Source: Zhengitettix transpicula (taxonomy: Eukaryota; Arthropoda; Insecta; Orthoptera; Tetrigidae). From it: DNA of 64,000 bases. The position numbers and the translations under genes are program-made. This document shows, piece after piece, positions 47,437 to 59,145 of this stretch. The stretch covers positions 58,161,501 through 58,225,500 of the forward strand of contig CM073593.1 of NCBI GenBank assembly GCA_037074705.1, written 5' to 3'. The notes below the pieces were generated by a model, which worked only from the letters and a program-made list of their open reading frames with translations, had not been told where the DNA came from and made no database searches. Numbering within the stretch: position 1 is the stretch's first letter; every line of letters begins with the position of its first letter.

Positions 47437-50053
47437 TAAGGGAAAAACGACTTCATAAAATTACATATTTTAATTTTTAACCAATGTTTGTATCGCTCAC
47501 CAGATTTAATCTATCCTCCTGGTATCGAAATCCATTATTTTGGCGACTCATGAGAATCTGTAATATTTTATACTAGTTTACTTCTTTCATATATTTTCAT
47601 AATCGTATTATATATTGGCCAAATGAATGCCACTTTTATCCTAGGAAAAAAGCATTTTTTCTTTTAATGCTAAAAGTAACATTTTAACGGATGCAGTCAT
47701 TATTGTGCATATAATACCATTATGCGGATATAAAAATTCTACATTCGTTAAAATTTTCAACGGAAAAATTATCCCAAAAGTTGCTAATTTCCGTTTCTTT
47801 TAAATTCCAATCCTCTTCTCGAACTAATAAACAGTACGTTTAATTTTACTTATATCAATCCCAGATGTAATATATTATTTATTTATTTAGAGAATGCGGT
47901 AAATTAATGAAATATGTGTAGAAGACTTGTATTGTTTTTAATTTATGTAAAAAAATGGATTTAGTTAAAATAATTGTCTGATATGAGAAGAAAGAAAATT
48001 ACAGATAAAAAATTTTGAATTGATGTAAAAACTGTGATATCTCACTTTCTTAATGAACAATGGTCCATAAAAAAGTGCAATGAGATTAAAATGCAGGAAT
48101 GAAATCTGGGCTTACATATAAACCCTGAAAGTAGGTTAACTCTTAAATCTGTGGCTCGAGATTGATGTTACGTGCGCAACGTGACAAGGAACAATGGAAC
48201 ATGGATTAAGTACACGCAGCGTGACACGCATCGAATGTATAAATAGATTCAATACGCTTTCTCTTTTACTTGTAATCTACTGCAATTGCAGTGTAAATGT
48301 CCTACCAGTTTTCAGAGTTCTATAAATTACGCTGATTATTCCAAACTGCTAATTAAATTGATGTTTTCGCTGTTAAAGTTAATTTAGTACCATTTTTACA
48401 TTACATTTTTAATATATTTTCTGTTAATAAGTTAATTTTTCTTATTCATTATTGGAAACTGTTTTAATATTTTTAAACTTCTCATTTATGAACATTTTTC
48501 GGGAATATATTTTTCTGTGTGTATTCAGTTTTTAATTAGTCGTATAGAGATTTTAATATTACTATATTCTCGTATTTTAGGCATAAAGAGATTTTATAAT
48601 TGTATATACTTTCTGAATAGAAGTGAAATGGAATCTATAAAAAGTTCATAAGATTATTGAAATTTGAATAATACAATATATGGAGAGGGATATGAAATTT
48701 GTAATAATAAAGTAGTTGGTATTTTCTAACTGTCAAAACGGACTGTTTAAACTATAATATAATGGACATACTTACTTTGGAAGACTTTTAATTTTCAGAA
48801 TCTTGTATTCTATTCATTTAAAATTAGTTAAATTCAACGAAGTTTGGTAACTGACAGATATTGATGCCGATACTCCACTTTATCGCTGATTAATCTATAT
48901 AAATAAAATATTAACGTGTTGCACGTTTGAAAGCCATTAAACGTGAAGACGGCGGAATATATTTCAATGAATTTTCATACTTAAGTTTGGCGAATTTCAA
49001 GTCAAGCGTGGAGATGTAGAGGAAAAAGGTAATCGTAGTAAACGTAAGAAAGCTATCCAGGTGTCAAAATTTAAATACCACGTAACTGCTCATACGACAG
49101 GGGATCAGCAAGCACCAATCAAAAAATGCCATGGCAACAAGTTATTATATACTGTGGTCAGATACAGTAAAACCCTAAGGGAATACATAAATACTCGCTG
49201 GAACAAGATAACTAGGAACATATTTCAAATATAATTATTATTTAAAAATTTTCGCTAACGTGTCTGCTTGTCTGCCCGTTTGACTAAAAACTGTTTTAAG
49301 ATAATTCGAAAATAGTTTTCACTTAGGCCGACAACGACTCTGTCACAGCTTGCAATCAATATATCTATTATAGTGGAGGCTGAATTGAAACAGCAACGGA
49401 AAGCCGTAATTGGAATGGGAAACTAGTTGGGATTTCGCGTAAACGTTTGCGTTTACACTGGGGATGCGCGCAACTGTGTATGACTGGATAATTTCAAACA
49501 AGGTAAAATGACGTTTGCGTTGGCAAACAGACATGTAATAACGTTCCGACCTCATTAATATATTTTCATCTTGTTTAGCTTCTGCATATAAAAGGTTATT
49601 TATATTACTCGTGTTTTTTAATGTTCAGGGATTTTAATTAAGTCTTTTCTAGACTGTAATAATTTAATTCTTAGAATAAGCTAGAAACTAGAATTATAGA
49701 AAAATATTAAATTTATTCTAGAATATCTCTCGGTACATATAAAAAGAAAAACAAACCCTATAATTATTTATTGCTCATATAAATGTGTACACCGTGTAAT
49801 TTGACTGAGATACTGAAGACATACCGTATTTAAGTAAATTAATATTAGTTAAAATATATGTGTATAAAGAGCTTCAAAGACATGCCGCAGAGATTTATGT
49901 ACAGCGTATGTTTTACTTATCATTGATGAGATAATATTGTCCTTTCCAGTTTCTTAGCAGCCATATAGATTTTTATGGATCTGATTCAAAAGTTTCAATG
50001 TTCTTCACTGCAAGTCGTTCCCTTTTTAATAATCTGAAGGAGAAGTTATTTGT

Positions 50054-50090
<37 letters not shown>

Positions 50091-51030
50091 CAGGATATGA
50101 ATTCTTCAGACATACCCGGCGACCAGACTAATATGGCCCTCTAGGGTTACAGCCAATTATATGTCATGTCAACGCAAAATATCGTTAAAAGTTTTAACAT
50201 ACATAATATATTGTAAAACGTTCAGGTTAACGGGTTTATGTTTATGCAGGTGACATGTGACATAATTAATTCCAAATAGTAAACTTGATAAAACTCGTGT
50301 ATTTATACAGTTAAAATGATCTGTAAAAGTAGGTGATCTGTATCAGATCTCAAATTAGGCATTTTATTGATCTTTTTTATAATCGAGATTTTATATATAA
50401 TATAATAATTAATGACAGTAAGGACAGAAACATGTAGTTCTACATTATAACTTAATTTTTTTTAAAATATTGTATCACGACTGGTAAAATTTGTGACTAT
50501 CATTAAAACGTTTTAAAATTTTCTAACAGATCCATACGTGTAGTATATGTCTTTTCCAGCTCTTATTTATTTGTTAACTTTATTTACATTCAGTCAGACA
50601 TACATTTATTCAGTTTTAATTAAGTTTCGTTCTCGATAGAATCTGGAAAATCAGAGCAAATGGCAAGGAACGTACAGTGTAGTCTACCTGCGGGGGCAAT
50701 AAGAAGGGTCGGTCCGGTAATAAGAGTGCATTTTTTCCGCAAACTGACCGCAATTGACCAAGCCCAGTGCGCACGAAGCACAAACCTCCAAACAAGGGAG
50801 TTCATTAGAATTTACAGTGGGCAAATAGACAGGTCAGCATAACGCCCACTGCACGATCTCACTGTCACCTCATACGAAACTACCCAGCTAGAAGGAAAAA
50901 AATGCAAGCAGAAAGTATATCGGCAGGCGTTACAGCAATGAGTCGTATCTTTGAGTTTTGTTCTTAGAATTGTTAATAAATAGATTCAAAAACGGTTAAT
51001 TTGCCAGTGTATTAACAATTAAAACATAAA
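47437..51030. other. AT-rich DNA, no gene recognised
   Basis: A simple (AT)n run lies at 50056-50086. GC-richer short blocks at 49330-49560 and 50640-50900 carry overlapping frames on both strands with no known domain. Confidence 0.4.
50056..50086. repeat. (AT)n microsatellite
   Basis: Pure AT dinucleotide run. Confidence 0.95.
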
Positions 51031-51071
51031 ATTATTACAACGTTTCGTCCTTAATTTTGGGACTTCATCAG
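51031..51071 (-). repeat. Penelope-type terminal motif, left arm of an inverted pair
   Basis: The minus strand reads CTGATGAAGTCCCAAAATTA, then AGGACGAAACGTTGTAATAA. GTCC and GGAC can pair as a short stem between the conserved CTGATGA and GAAACG strands, the layout of a hammerhead ribozyme core with one extra A. Confidence 0.65.
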
Positions 51072-51229
51072 ATAACACACAAATAAGCAAAATTTATGCT
51101 ATCAATTTGAAATATAAAATTAACAATAACCCAGTTAAACAAATTATTCAAATTTGGAGATTAGTAAAGTTATTGTAAATGTTATATTTCCAATTCATTG
51201 TATAAATTTTACTTATTTAGAACTATTTT

Positions 51230-51270
51230 CTGATGAAGACCCAAAATTTTGGACGAAACGTTGTAATGAT
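51230..51270 (+). repeat. Penelope-type terminal motif, right arm of an inverted pair
   Basis: The plus strand reads CTGATGAAGACCCAAAATTT, then TGGACGAAACGTTGTAATGA. It is the mirror of 51031-51071, about 160 bases away, so the two termini face outwards. Confidence 0.65.
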
Positions 51271-51680
51271 TTTTTTAGTTGATTATTTCTCCTATTTTCT
51301 GATAAATTGGTCGTTTTTCTGTTTGAAAAATATTATTTAGTGATAGATTGTTTTAAATATTTATCTCGTTTTATTGTCGTATTTGTGATACAATTGAATA
51401 AGAAACATTTAATTTCCACTGAGTTTAGAGGTGTATTAAATTAAGGCTCAAATGTCCAAATTTTAATGAGGGATTTAATAATTTATTTAAAATAATTAAT
51501 AATTATAAATATAGAAAAAATGTTTTTTTTAAAAAAAACTTTTGAATGTTCAACTTATGATAGTCAATAAAATTATATGTTTAGGTCAATGAACTGACTT
51601 AGGAACAGAGGTGTCGTTTTTTATATTGACGTCAGCAGTATACTCTCCAGTGAGAGGTTATCTGTTGATGATAGTGGAAA

Positions 51681-51775
51681 CACACACACACACACACACA
51701 ACATCCTATCCCTCGCCGGGATTAGAACCCGGGACCTCTGTAATGAGGAGAACTTAACCACATATGCAAATGCTT
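51681..51775 (-). mobile_element. tRNA-like SINE with (TG)n tail
   Basis: The minus strand carries a GTGGTTAAG D-loop-like box and box B-like GGTTCTAATCC (51719-51729), then GGCGAGGGA and a (TG)10 tail (51681-51700 read in reverse). This resembles tRNA-derived SINEs. Box A is decayed and box B has one change from consensus. Confidence 0.5.
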
Positions 51776-52793
51776 AGCATAAAGAATAATATTTGATCTG
51801 TAGATGCCTATTTATATTTTTAAACAACTATTTTTGTAAAAGTGTTGTTGCTTTCAGTTCCTGTGGTCTTTAATACTGTGCTTAAAGTTTTCTTGCCGCA
51901 TTTCCGTTGATTTTTATAGTTCTCTGGCGACAGACAGACCTTGTTCGTCCATACTATAACTGTAGGTGACCTAAAATGCTACGCTTTATCTCGAACAATT
52001 CTCATAAAAAATACCTCCAATTTATCTTAACCATGACCTACTTTAAAATTCTCTATCAATGAACCAATAACTTCCCTTCTACATTTAATATCTTCCGCAC
52101 AGCTCTGTCCTCCCAATGCAGTTGTTGTATTTCACAAATATATTCCAGCTATTAGAGCTTAAATTCTGTTTAGTTCCCTTTATCTAGTTAAATTATTCAT
52201 AGTCGATGCAAAGTGGTTTTACACGTCGCACTAGTATTTCAATCCTACATCTATTTTACTGGCGTACACAATATAATTTCGTTCATGGACCTCGCTCACG
52301 TCCCTCGACACCAGCTGTCGAGTTCATTTCGTCACACCAGAAATACAATTCGTAGGTCTGAACCTGAAAAAATACGTTTTATGACCAGATGCTGCAGCAA
52401 AAATGGAACCTAGAGTGTATACCATACGTTGTGGTGACCCAACGTGCTAGCAACGTTTTTTTGTGAACAAATGTCGCATTGTTAACTTGGATATATTGAA
52501 ATGTTCAAGTTTGTATAATGGACTGTTAATATTCAGTTATATTTACAGTATTATAATTACACGTTTTTTTCTCCTTAAATTATTCTGAAGTCTACCAAAA
52601 TTGTCCAAAACATTCACCTGGTGGTGTAAAATAAGAACCCATTGCATTCTAACCGTTGATTATTTCTGGGACGCAACTATGACAAAGTAAGAGAGCTAAG
52701 TTATTCATTGTGATAGCGTGCTACGGAAGTGCAAGTAAGGATGCACGTCGGTGCCGAAGTTTGGGCATAGAAGGCTTCATGGAGTACGACACA

Positions 52794-52838
<45 letters not shown>

Positions 52839-53393
52839 ATTACGATAATTAATAAAATATCAACTTTATAATAGGAAACTTTAATATTTGGATAATTTAG
52901 GTCCAAGTAAAAGATTATTACTAATTTATCAATTTTAAAACTCAGAAATTTATTACAATTTAAAATCCATTAATTTTTTATACACATTTTTATATACATT
53001 AATGCCACGGATTTTATAAGACACTTGAGGGTCGCTTATCCAGGCCTCTAAACAAATATATGAATCCTCAATGAAAACACAAAATATTTAAATGAATTTA
53101 CAACTATTTTAATTACTTTATTGTAAAATATATAAAAACCAACCAAAAAAACTTTTATAAAAATCTGACGGTATTGAATATTACACAATATTCTCCAAAT
53201 GATTTGTTACATACCAGATACTGGAGCAGTTCTCGTATCGAACTAATTTTTCACTTCATTCACCAACCTTTTAGATCAAATCGCAAACTAATAAGGTATT
53301 TTCTTTTCACGTAATAGAACAGAATTTATAAGACACAGTAGAGTCAGCATTCACGATAAAAGCGTAATTCTGTTTTCCTTGCTGAAGTCATTC
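51776..53393. other. AT-rich DNA, no gene recognised
   Basis: Contains an (AT)n run at 52795-52828. The 66-codon frame at 52213-52413 (+) has no recognised domain. Confidence 0.4.
52795..52828. repeat. (AT)n microsatellite
   Basis: Pure AT dinucleotide run. Confidence 0.95.
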
Positions 53394-53985
53394 TTTTTTT
53401 TTGGTGTACACAGGCTATGTATAGGGAAATCCACATAGTGGCAACTCCCCTCTTATAGCATAGGAAAGGGATTTGAAAGGGGGGATGCGGAAGGGTGGAG
53501 GAAGGTAGCCAAGGGTTAACTAGAGCCCCCGGGCTATATTTTAAGGATCCTACCCGGCATTCGCCTAAAGAAATGCAGGTCAAACCCTATAAAAACCTGA
53601 ATCAGGTAGGTCGGGCATTTGGTACTTGTCCCACGCCCTTCCGATAGCGGGAGAGGGGTTTGCTGTGGGGACGCAGCATTCCCTTCTCCGTGCCTCGACC
53701 AGTTTAGGAGGCAGCTGGCCGACTATTCCAATGGTAATAGCGGACAACTCTTACCGTATGCCCAAGGTCTGTGACCCCGGAACATACACCTCTCAGAACA
53801 GGCCGAGGTGCCTCGGCTTGTGGGAACCTTAGTTCAAAAACGGAGAGGAAAAGCCATACCCAAAGGCAGCCCCGATTGAAATCGCTCTGCCCCTATGGGA
53901 AAAGGCATCCACAAAGGTAGCCCCTTCGTATCTCAAGTTCAAGGTTCTACCTGCGAGAGAATATCCCTCGCAGGACCGTGGACGA
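53394..53985 (-). mobile_element. R1 retroposon, copy E (near full length)
   Basis: A T-run, the FQIP/GECRVGSL section, the GACCAGTTTAGGAGGCAGCT section and a single CTGCGAG...CTCGCAG hairpin (53950-53973) occur in the same order as in copy A. It carries a duplicated GAGAGGAAAAGCCATACC / GGGAAAAGGCATCC segment near its 5' end. Confidence 0.8.
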
Positions 53986-53991
53986 GTAGTC

Positions 53992-54093
53992 ATTTTTTTT
54001 TATTTTTTATTTTAGGGCAACAGGCTACATGAGGGTAATCCACGTTGGGCAACTCACCTTTAATAGCATAGGAAGGGATTTGAAAGGGGGGAT
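53992..54093 (-). mobile_element. R1 retroposon, copy F (3' end only)
   Basis: A fresh T-run and GGGCAACAGGCTACATGAGG begin seven bases after copy E ends; the copy stops abruptly at AAAGGGGGGATC. The tight packing suggests that one copy landed in or next to the other. Confidence 0.75.
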
Positions 54094-54443
54094 CAACTCT
54101 CCATAAATTTTACCGTTGAAATCAATCAAACGACAGCGAGTACACCTTTTCCAATCAAAACTTATTCATTTGTACCGTTCAATATCTAGAAAATGGTTAA
54201 CTTTACCTTTAACACAAACAACCTTGATAATTTTTCTTTTACACGTTGACCTCTGCATGCAGACTCACTGCTAACCAGGCTGGGTCAGCAGCCATCAGAG
54301 ACAACAATACTTCAATCCTTTACATTCTTACGCGATGCTGAATATTACTAACAAATACCTTGGCCACAATTACGTTAATATTTAAAATAATAATTAATAA
54401 TTTCAATTATTTAGAAATTCATTCCAATTGGATTAATTATAAT
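54094..54443 (-). mobile_element. Second LTR-like family, copy 2 (truncated)
   Basis: Reversed, it matches 8880-9020, including ATGAATAAGTTTTGATTGGA and GATTGATTTCAA.GGTA. It begins directly at the end of R1 copy F and ends at an (AT)n run. Confidence 0.55.
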
Positions 54444-54444
54444 G

Positions 54445-54468
54445 TATATATATATATATATATATATT
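54445..54468. repeat. (AT)n microsatellite
   Basis: Pure TA dinucleotide run at the border of the LTR-like copy. Confidence 0.95.
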
Positions 54469-55517
54469 ATTGAAATGGCTTTGTCAAATAAATTAATTAA
54501 TATGGACAGGAAATAGACAGCTGAGAGATGGCGTCGTCAGGCTGTATAATATTTCATGGGCCTAAGCCCTCTCCAAAACAGAAAAAGGCATGTACCTTTC
54601 ATGACAATAGGAACCTCTTAAACAATTTTTTAAAAAATTACATATACAATCAACCACGTCCATGTTTTCTTGTGTGGAAAAATAAGAATTTTTAAAAGGA
54701 AGTGAGGAGGAAAATTGTGAATATAAATTGATAACGGACTAAATTAGTTCTCAGTTATGTTAAAACTAATCAGTGTGATTTCAGTTAAGAAACTGTAAAC
54801 GGGCGTTTCGAGGAGACTGCTTATATGAAAATGATTCAGTGTGGAGGAGACTGGAGAGAAATATTTCATCAGTATAAAAAATGTTGAAGGTTTTATAACG
54901 GTTATATATAGAAAAGGGTTTCAATAGGTTCTGATTGACGACACTCAAACACATTTTACGACTTTCATACGTCGTACACTCTCTTCCCTTTTTTCACGAG
55001 CTAGATTTGTGTCCCTTAAAGGTCCCAGATGTAACGTCCTCGAAACATATTTCAGAACGGTGAAGAGTGGAAAGCCAGTGAAGTGTATCGGAATTATTTG
55101 ACTTCGACTGGACGCCGCCGTATACGATGTAGAGGCGATATATTTCCCGCCTTGTTTGCCAATATTGGTCTCCAGAGGGCAGCATGACGTCAAAGACTGG
55201 CTTGGAATGGAGAAGTTTCTTCCTCCCTGCACTATCTGCTGGGATACGTCACCCACGAGAACAGATCTCTCTACATCCAGGGAGGGATCTGCTATTTTTA
55301 ACTGAGAGCTAATTAGCAGTTTTGCGCATTGGAAAGGGAGCACAAGAGACGTTCTATATTTTCAAATATTATAATATCACTATTTATTTGATTTCTAAAC
55401 AGCACTCATAGCACCATAGACTGGTGCTATTATTATTAAACTCGAAAACCAGGACAAACATCGCCTTTTTCCGTCCACTTAGACTAGTGGTGGTGCCAGA
55501 ATTGTATATATATGTAT
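54469..55517. other. Unassigned block with a 132-codon minus-strand frame
   Basis: At 54945-55343 the minus strand is open for 132 codons from an ATG (MLPFQCAKLLIS...VVKCV) in a GC-richer block. It has no recognised domain and no clear repeats. The plus strand is also partly open there. It may be a decayed retroposon or a single-exon orphan; I do not call it a gene. Confidence 0.3.
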
Positions 55518-56503
55518 TGTAATAATCAACAGGTTGGGTTTAATTAAATAAAAGAATTAATAAAATTTAATACATAAAATTATTTATTTTCACTTTGTGG
55601 CTTCTAACTCAAAAACAATTACAATTTAAATTATTAATTTCTCAGGGCCTTCACTGGGTTTGATAATGGACACAACAAATTTATTTAAAAATCTTATTAA
55701 CAAACAGTTCACATTTACCTAAACAATATGTCGATAGAAAGAAATTTAAAAGTAAAGAAACTAACTCTGATTGACAATTAAAAGAGAACGAAATCGGACT
55801 CTATCCTTTAATTACGTTCACAATTAATCATTAGTTTTGGTTTTGTTACTTACATCTGTCCAGCTGGTACCATCATTCCTTTTGGTTTCGGAAGTACACT
55901 ATTGCAAACTTTTACACTGATTCTAAAATGTCGACTCTCAGAATTTACACTGTTGAAGTCAAAATTGATAGGCTCACAGGAACTAGGATGATCCTCCTGA
56001 ATGCCAGCTATCTGATGTCTGCTTGCCTTCCTTGGCTGGCTATAGACGTAAACTCTCTTAGACTTTCCTGGCTGGCTACAGACGTAAAAACTGCTCGCTT
56101 CCTTTCCTGGCTGGCTACAGACGTAAACTGCTTTTACTTAGCGATATTTACGAGGTAATACTTCCGTGAACTATTTTTACTTTGTCTTAAATTCACAACT
56201 TTGTTTAATAATACATTAACGACGAATAGTCTCTGCTCTAGTATTATTTGTTCCGTCCTCTGAAATGTCCCGCCGCCAACTAACAGTTATGTTACTTGTT
56301 CTGCTCCTCACCATGTTTTTCCGCGAACTGAACTCCTAGTGCCCCCGAGTTTGAGCGCGCATACGCCATTTTTGACTTTTCGACAAAGCAAGTGAGTTCG
56401 CTTTTCCATTGTCGCTCTGTTCGATCAGACCGCTATAATAGATTTCTCAAACAATTCAGGTTTTACGTCCAAACAATTAATGGCCTAATTAATTGGCATT
56501 ACA
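55518..56503 (-). mobile_element. Solo LTR, copy 4
   Basis: Same family as 5635-6655, reversed, and the closest to it. It is bounded by TGTAATAATCAAC and GGCATTACA. The flanks are GTAT and ATAT, so one base of the duplication has mutated. Near 56030-56130 TGGCTGGCTACAGACGTAAA is repeated three times; the same reiteration (reversed) appears in copy 1 at about 5955-6100. This is probably an LTR enhancer or R-region repeat. Confidence 0.82.
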
Positions 56504-56860
56504 ATATATATATTTACTTTATTTATATATATTTAAAAAAGTATGATACTTAAAACTCTAATTTATTAAAATGATATAAGCTACAAAAAATTGTAAAAAG
56601 TTTTATGCAGATAATGTTTATACTTTATGAGATATGCATGTCCAAACTTTGCCTGTGATGAGCATGTAATAACTACCTACTCCCTTAAGTTTTTTTTTAT
56701 TTGTAAGTAAAAGTAAAGAGAAAGAGATCGGACTAGAAAGTATAAATAAAGAAATTATGTAATTCGGAAAACCAATGACTATTTAAAGATCAATAATCAA
56801 GTAACACCAATTTTAGTCCACAAAATAAAAAACACCTTATTCAGTCAACGTTGAATTATG

Positions 56861-57369
56861 CACGTGCCACGTGACCTTTATTCATAGTAATGACGTCATT
56901 TAACAGAGTACGATTCGTCACATGAGTAAACGAATTCCACGTTCTTCTCCGAAAGCTTTGAGGAACAAGTGTCGCAGAATGACGTCATCGTACGTCACAG
57001 TGTGGTTGGATTTGCCTGAGACGTTAACATGCTGTGTAATGTTTCTTAAACGTTAAACAAAACCTTGGGAGGAGAAATAAGTCTTAGGAAAAGTCAAGGA
57101 CTTCGAAGGTTGAGTATGTTTTTATTGGTTTTCAAATTCGCTTCAATTAACCACATGTCCGAAATATCTTAGGTTAACCCAGAGCCTTTTAAGAGAAACA
57201 GGAAAATTGGTTTACAACTGTTAGTAGGAGTATTATTGCATTTATCCATCTCAAGCAGACGTTGTTTTCACTTCTCAATTCAATTTGAGCTCAATTTGTC
57301 TTTTTCGATTTGATTGTAGGGAAATAAGAGAGGCAGGATATGATAGGATATTTTCTCTGACGTCACGTG
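56861..57369. promoter_or_regulatory. Cluster of CRE and E-box palindromes
   Basis: Perfect TGACGTCA sites lie at 56891-56898, 56980-56987 and 57358-57365. CACGTG sites lie at 56861-56866, 56868-56873 and 57364-57369, the last overlapping a CRE. These are binding sites for CREB/ATF-type bZIP and bHLH factors. The window has only three other perfect TGACGTCA sites (36938, 51627, 55185). The cluster may be an enhancer or the promoter of an unseen gene. Confidence 0.4.
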
Positions 57370-59112
57370 ACGCGACCAATATTATTTGTATTGGTTCTTG
57401 TATTTTTTATACAGTAGTATTAATGAGATTCATCCGACGTAGGAGATTCTTTACCTTTACGTGATGTACATAACTCCTCGGGACTCTATTCAGCCCGACT
57501 ATGCCGTATTGGATTGTCTTTAATTTTGATACAATACAGAGATAGAAAATGGGTTTGTCTTTACTAGGAACTCTTCCATATATGGTAATTGGCGGTTTCA
57601 AAACACAAACGATGGGAATGACAAACAACAGTGACTTCCCAAACTACAAGAGATATTTTGATCCCGCCTGAAAGGAACATTGCCACGGTCTGCGAGACAA
57701 AATAATGACTGTCGTCCGAAGGCTTTATATTGTTTGGATGAGTTAACTTGAAATGATTATAGGGAAGTGTTGGAGGTAGAAGCCGTGAGGGACCTATTAT
57801 GATATCTGATGGACATATATTCACGTAAATGTACAATCGTGACTTAGCTGTGGCCACGGCCACGATTTTTTTTTTTTCGTAAAATATGTTCCATGTTAAA
57901 ACAACCTGGAATTGATTCCACAACCTAATTCGCTGTTCAATGAGTCGTTCGACCTACTCATCACTGCGCAACCTCATTTATATGTTAACAACATGTAATA
58001 GACTCCAACAATTATCGTGAAGTTGAAACATGAAACCATTCCCTCTATATGTCTCAATTAATTTTTATTCCATCGCATCTGATACTAACTGAAGTTTCTT
58101 TCTAGTACCAACTTCATTCGTTCTCGTATAACAAACTTGAGGATTAAATTTCTTTCCGGCGCCGCGAAGAGTAGACGATATTGCCTCTTAGAAAGTGCTG
58201 ACTGAGGGGTGGGGAGGGGGGGAATTGAGTTAAGGTAGAGTGTGACATATATTCGCGAACATGCGTGTCCAGCCTTCGAGAAAAGAACACATGCGCCATA
58301 TCACGGAGTATATCAGATTACGTGAGTCAAGGTACAAAGATTCGGTCTTGAGATAGCGGTTCGGAAATTGCAAATCACTTTGAAGCATATCGTAGAAATT
58401 TTAAAGTCTCAGAGAAGCTGTGGTTATTGTGTTCTCTAAAAGAGAAGGGCCCCTCAAACGAGGCATGAAAACTTTAAAAAGTAGAGAATTTTAAGCAGTG
58501 AGAATTAGCATTCGGAACGTTGCTCTGCCGTTACAGAGAGGAGTCAGGCATATACTTCCATAATTGTAGAGAAGAGCTGTGAAAGTATTGCTATGGGACA
58601 AGTTGAGGCATATGTGAAAGAAAATTAGCATCAAGGGTATTTTTTTGTTATGGAAATACGGAAAGAACTAATTTCAACGCAAAATCGTCTTAATATAAAA
58701 GTCAAATCACAAAATGGATACAATATTTCTTTTAAAAATTAAACAACTTATGAATTTTTTAAAAGTAAATATTTAATAATATCCTCTATCTATTTAAATG
58801 AAAAATAAAAAATTTGTACACTTATAAAATAATTTAAAAAATTGACGTGTTCAAATATTCTATATTACGTTTAAAATTTTTTAAATATTTAATGTTTTCC
58901 TACACGTTTTCAATGCTTGTAATAATTATTTTAAAATATTCTCCACTTAACTATGAAAAAATAAACAATTATATTTTTCCACACTTTTATCATAGTTTTA
59001 AAAAGGACCTATTAAAATATAGATTTTCTGTGTCAAATAAAATAAAAATTAATTATTTTTGTTACATTTTTTCCGTATTTTTAAAAGAGACCAGTTTAAA
59101 TATTATCTCAAT

Positions 59113-59113
<1 letters not shown>

Positions 59114-59143
<30 letters not shown>
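59114..59143. repeat. (TAA)n microsatellite
   Basis: Uninterrupted trinucleotide run of about ten units. Confidence 0.95.

Positions 59144-59145
<2 letters not shown>

Noticed and set aside
49140..49190. Tigger/pogo-like terminal repeat (CAGATACAGTAAAACCC)
   Set aside because: Only one end could be found; no inverted partner or TA duplication nearby.
57564..57923. 119-codon minus-strand frame
   Set aside because: No recognised domain, no splice borders, and an overlapping frame on the same strand is equally open.
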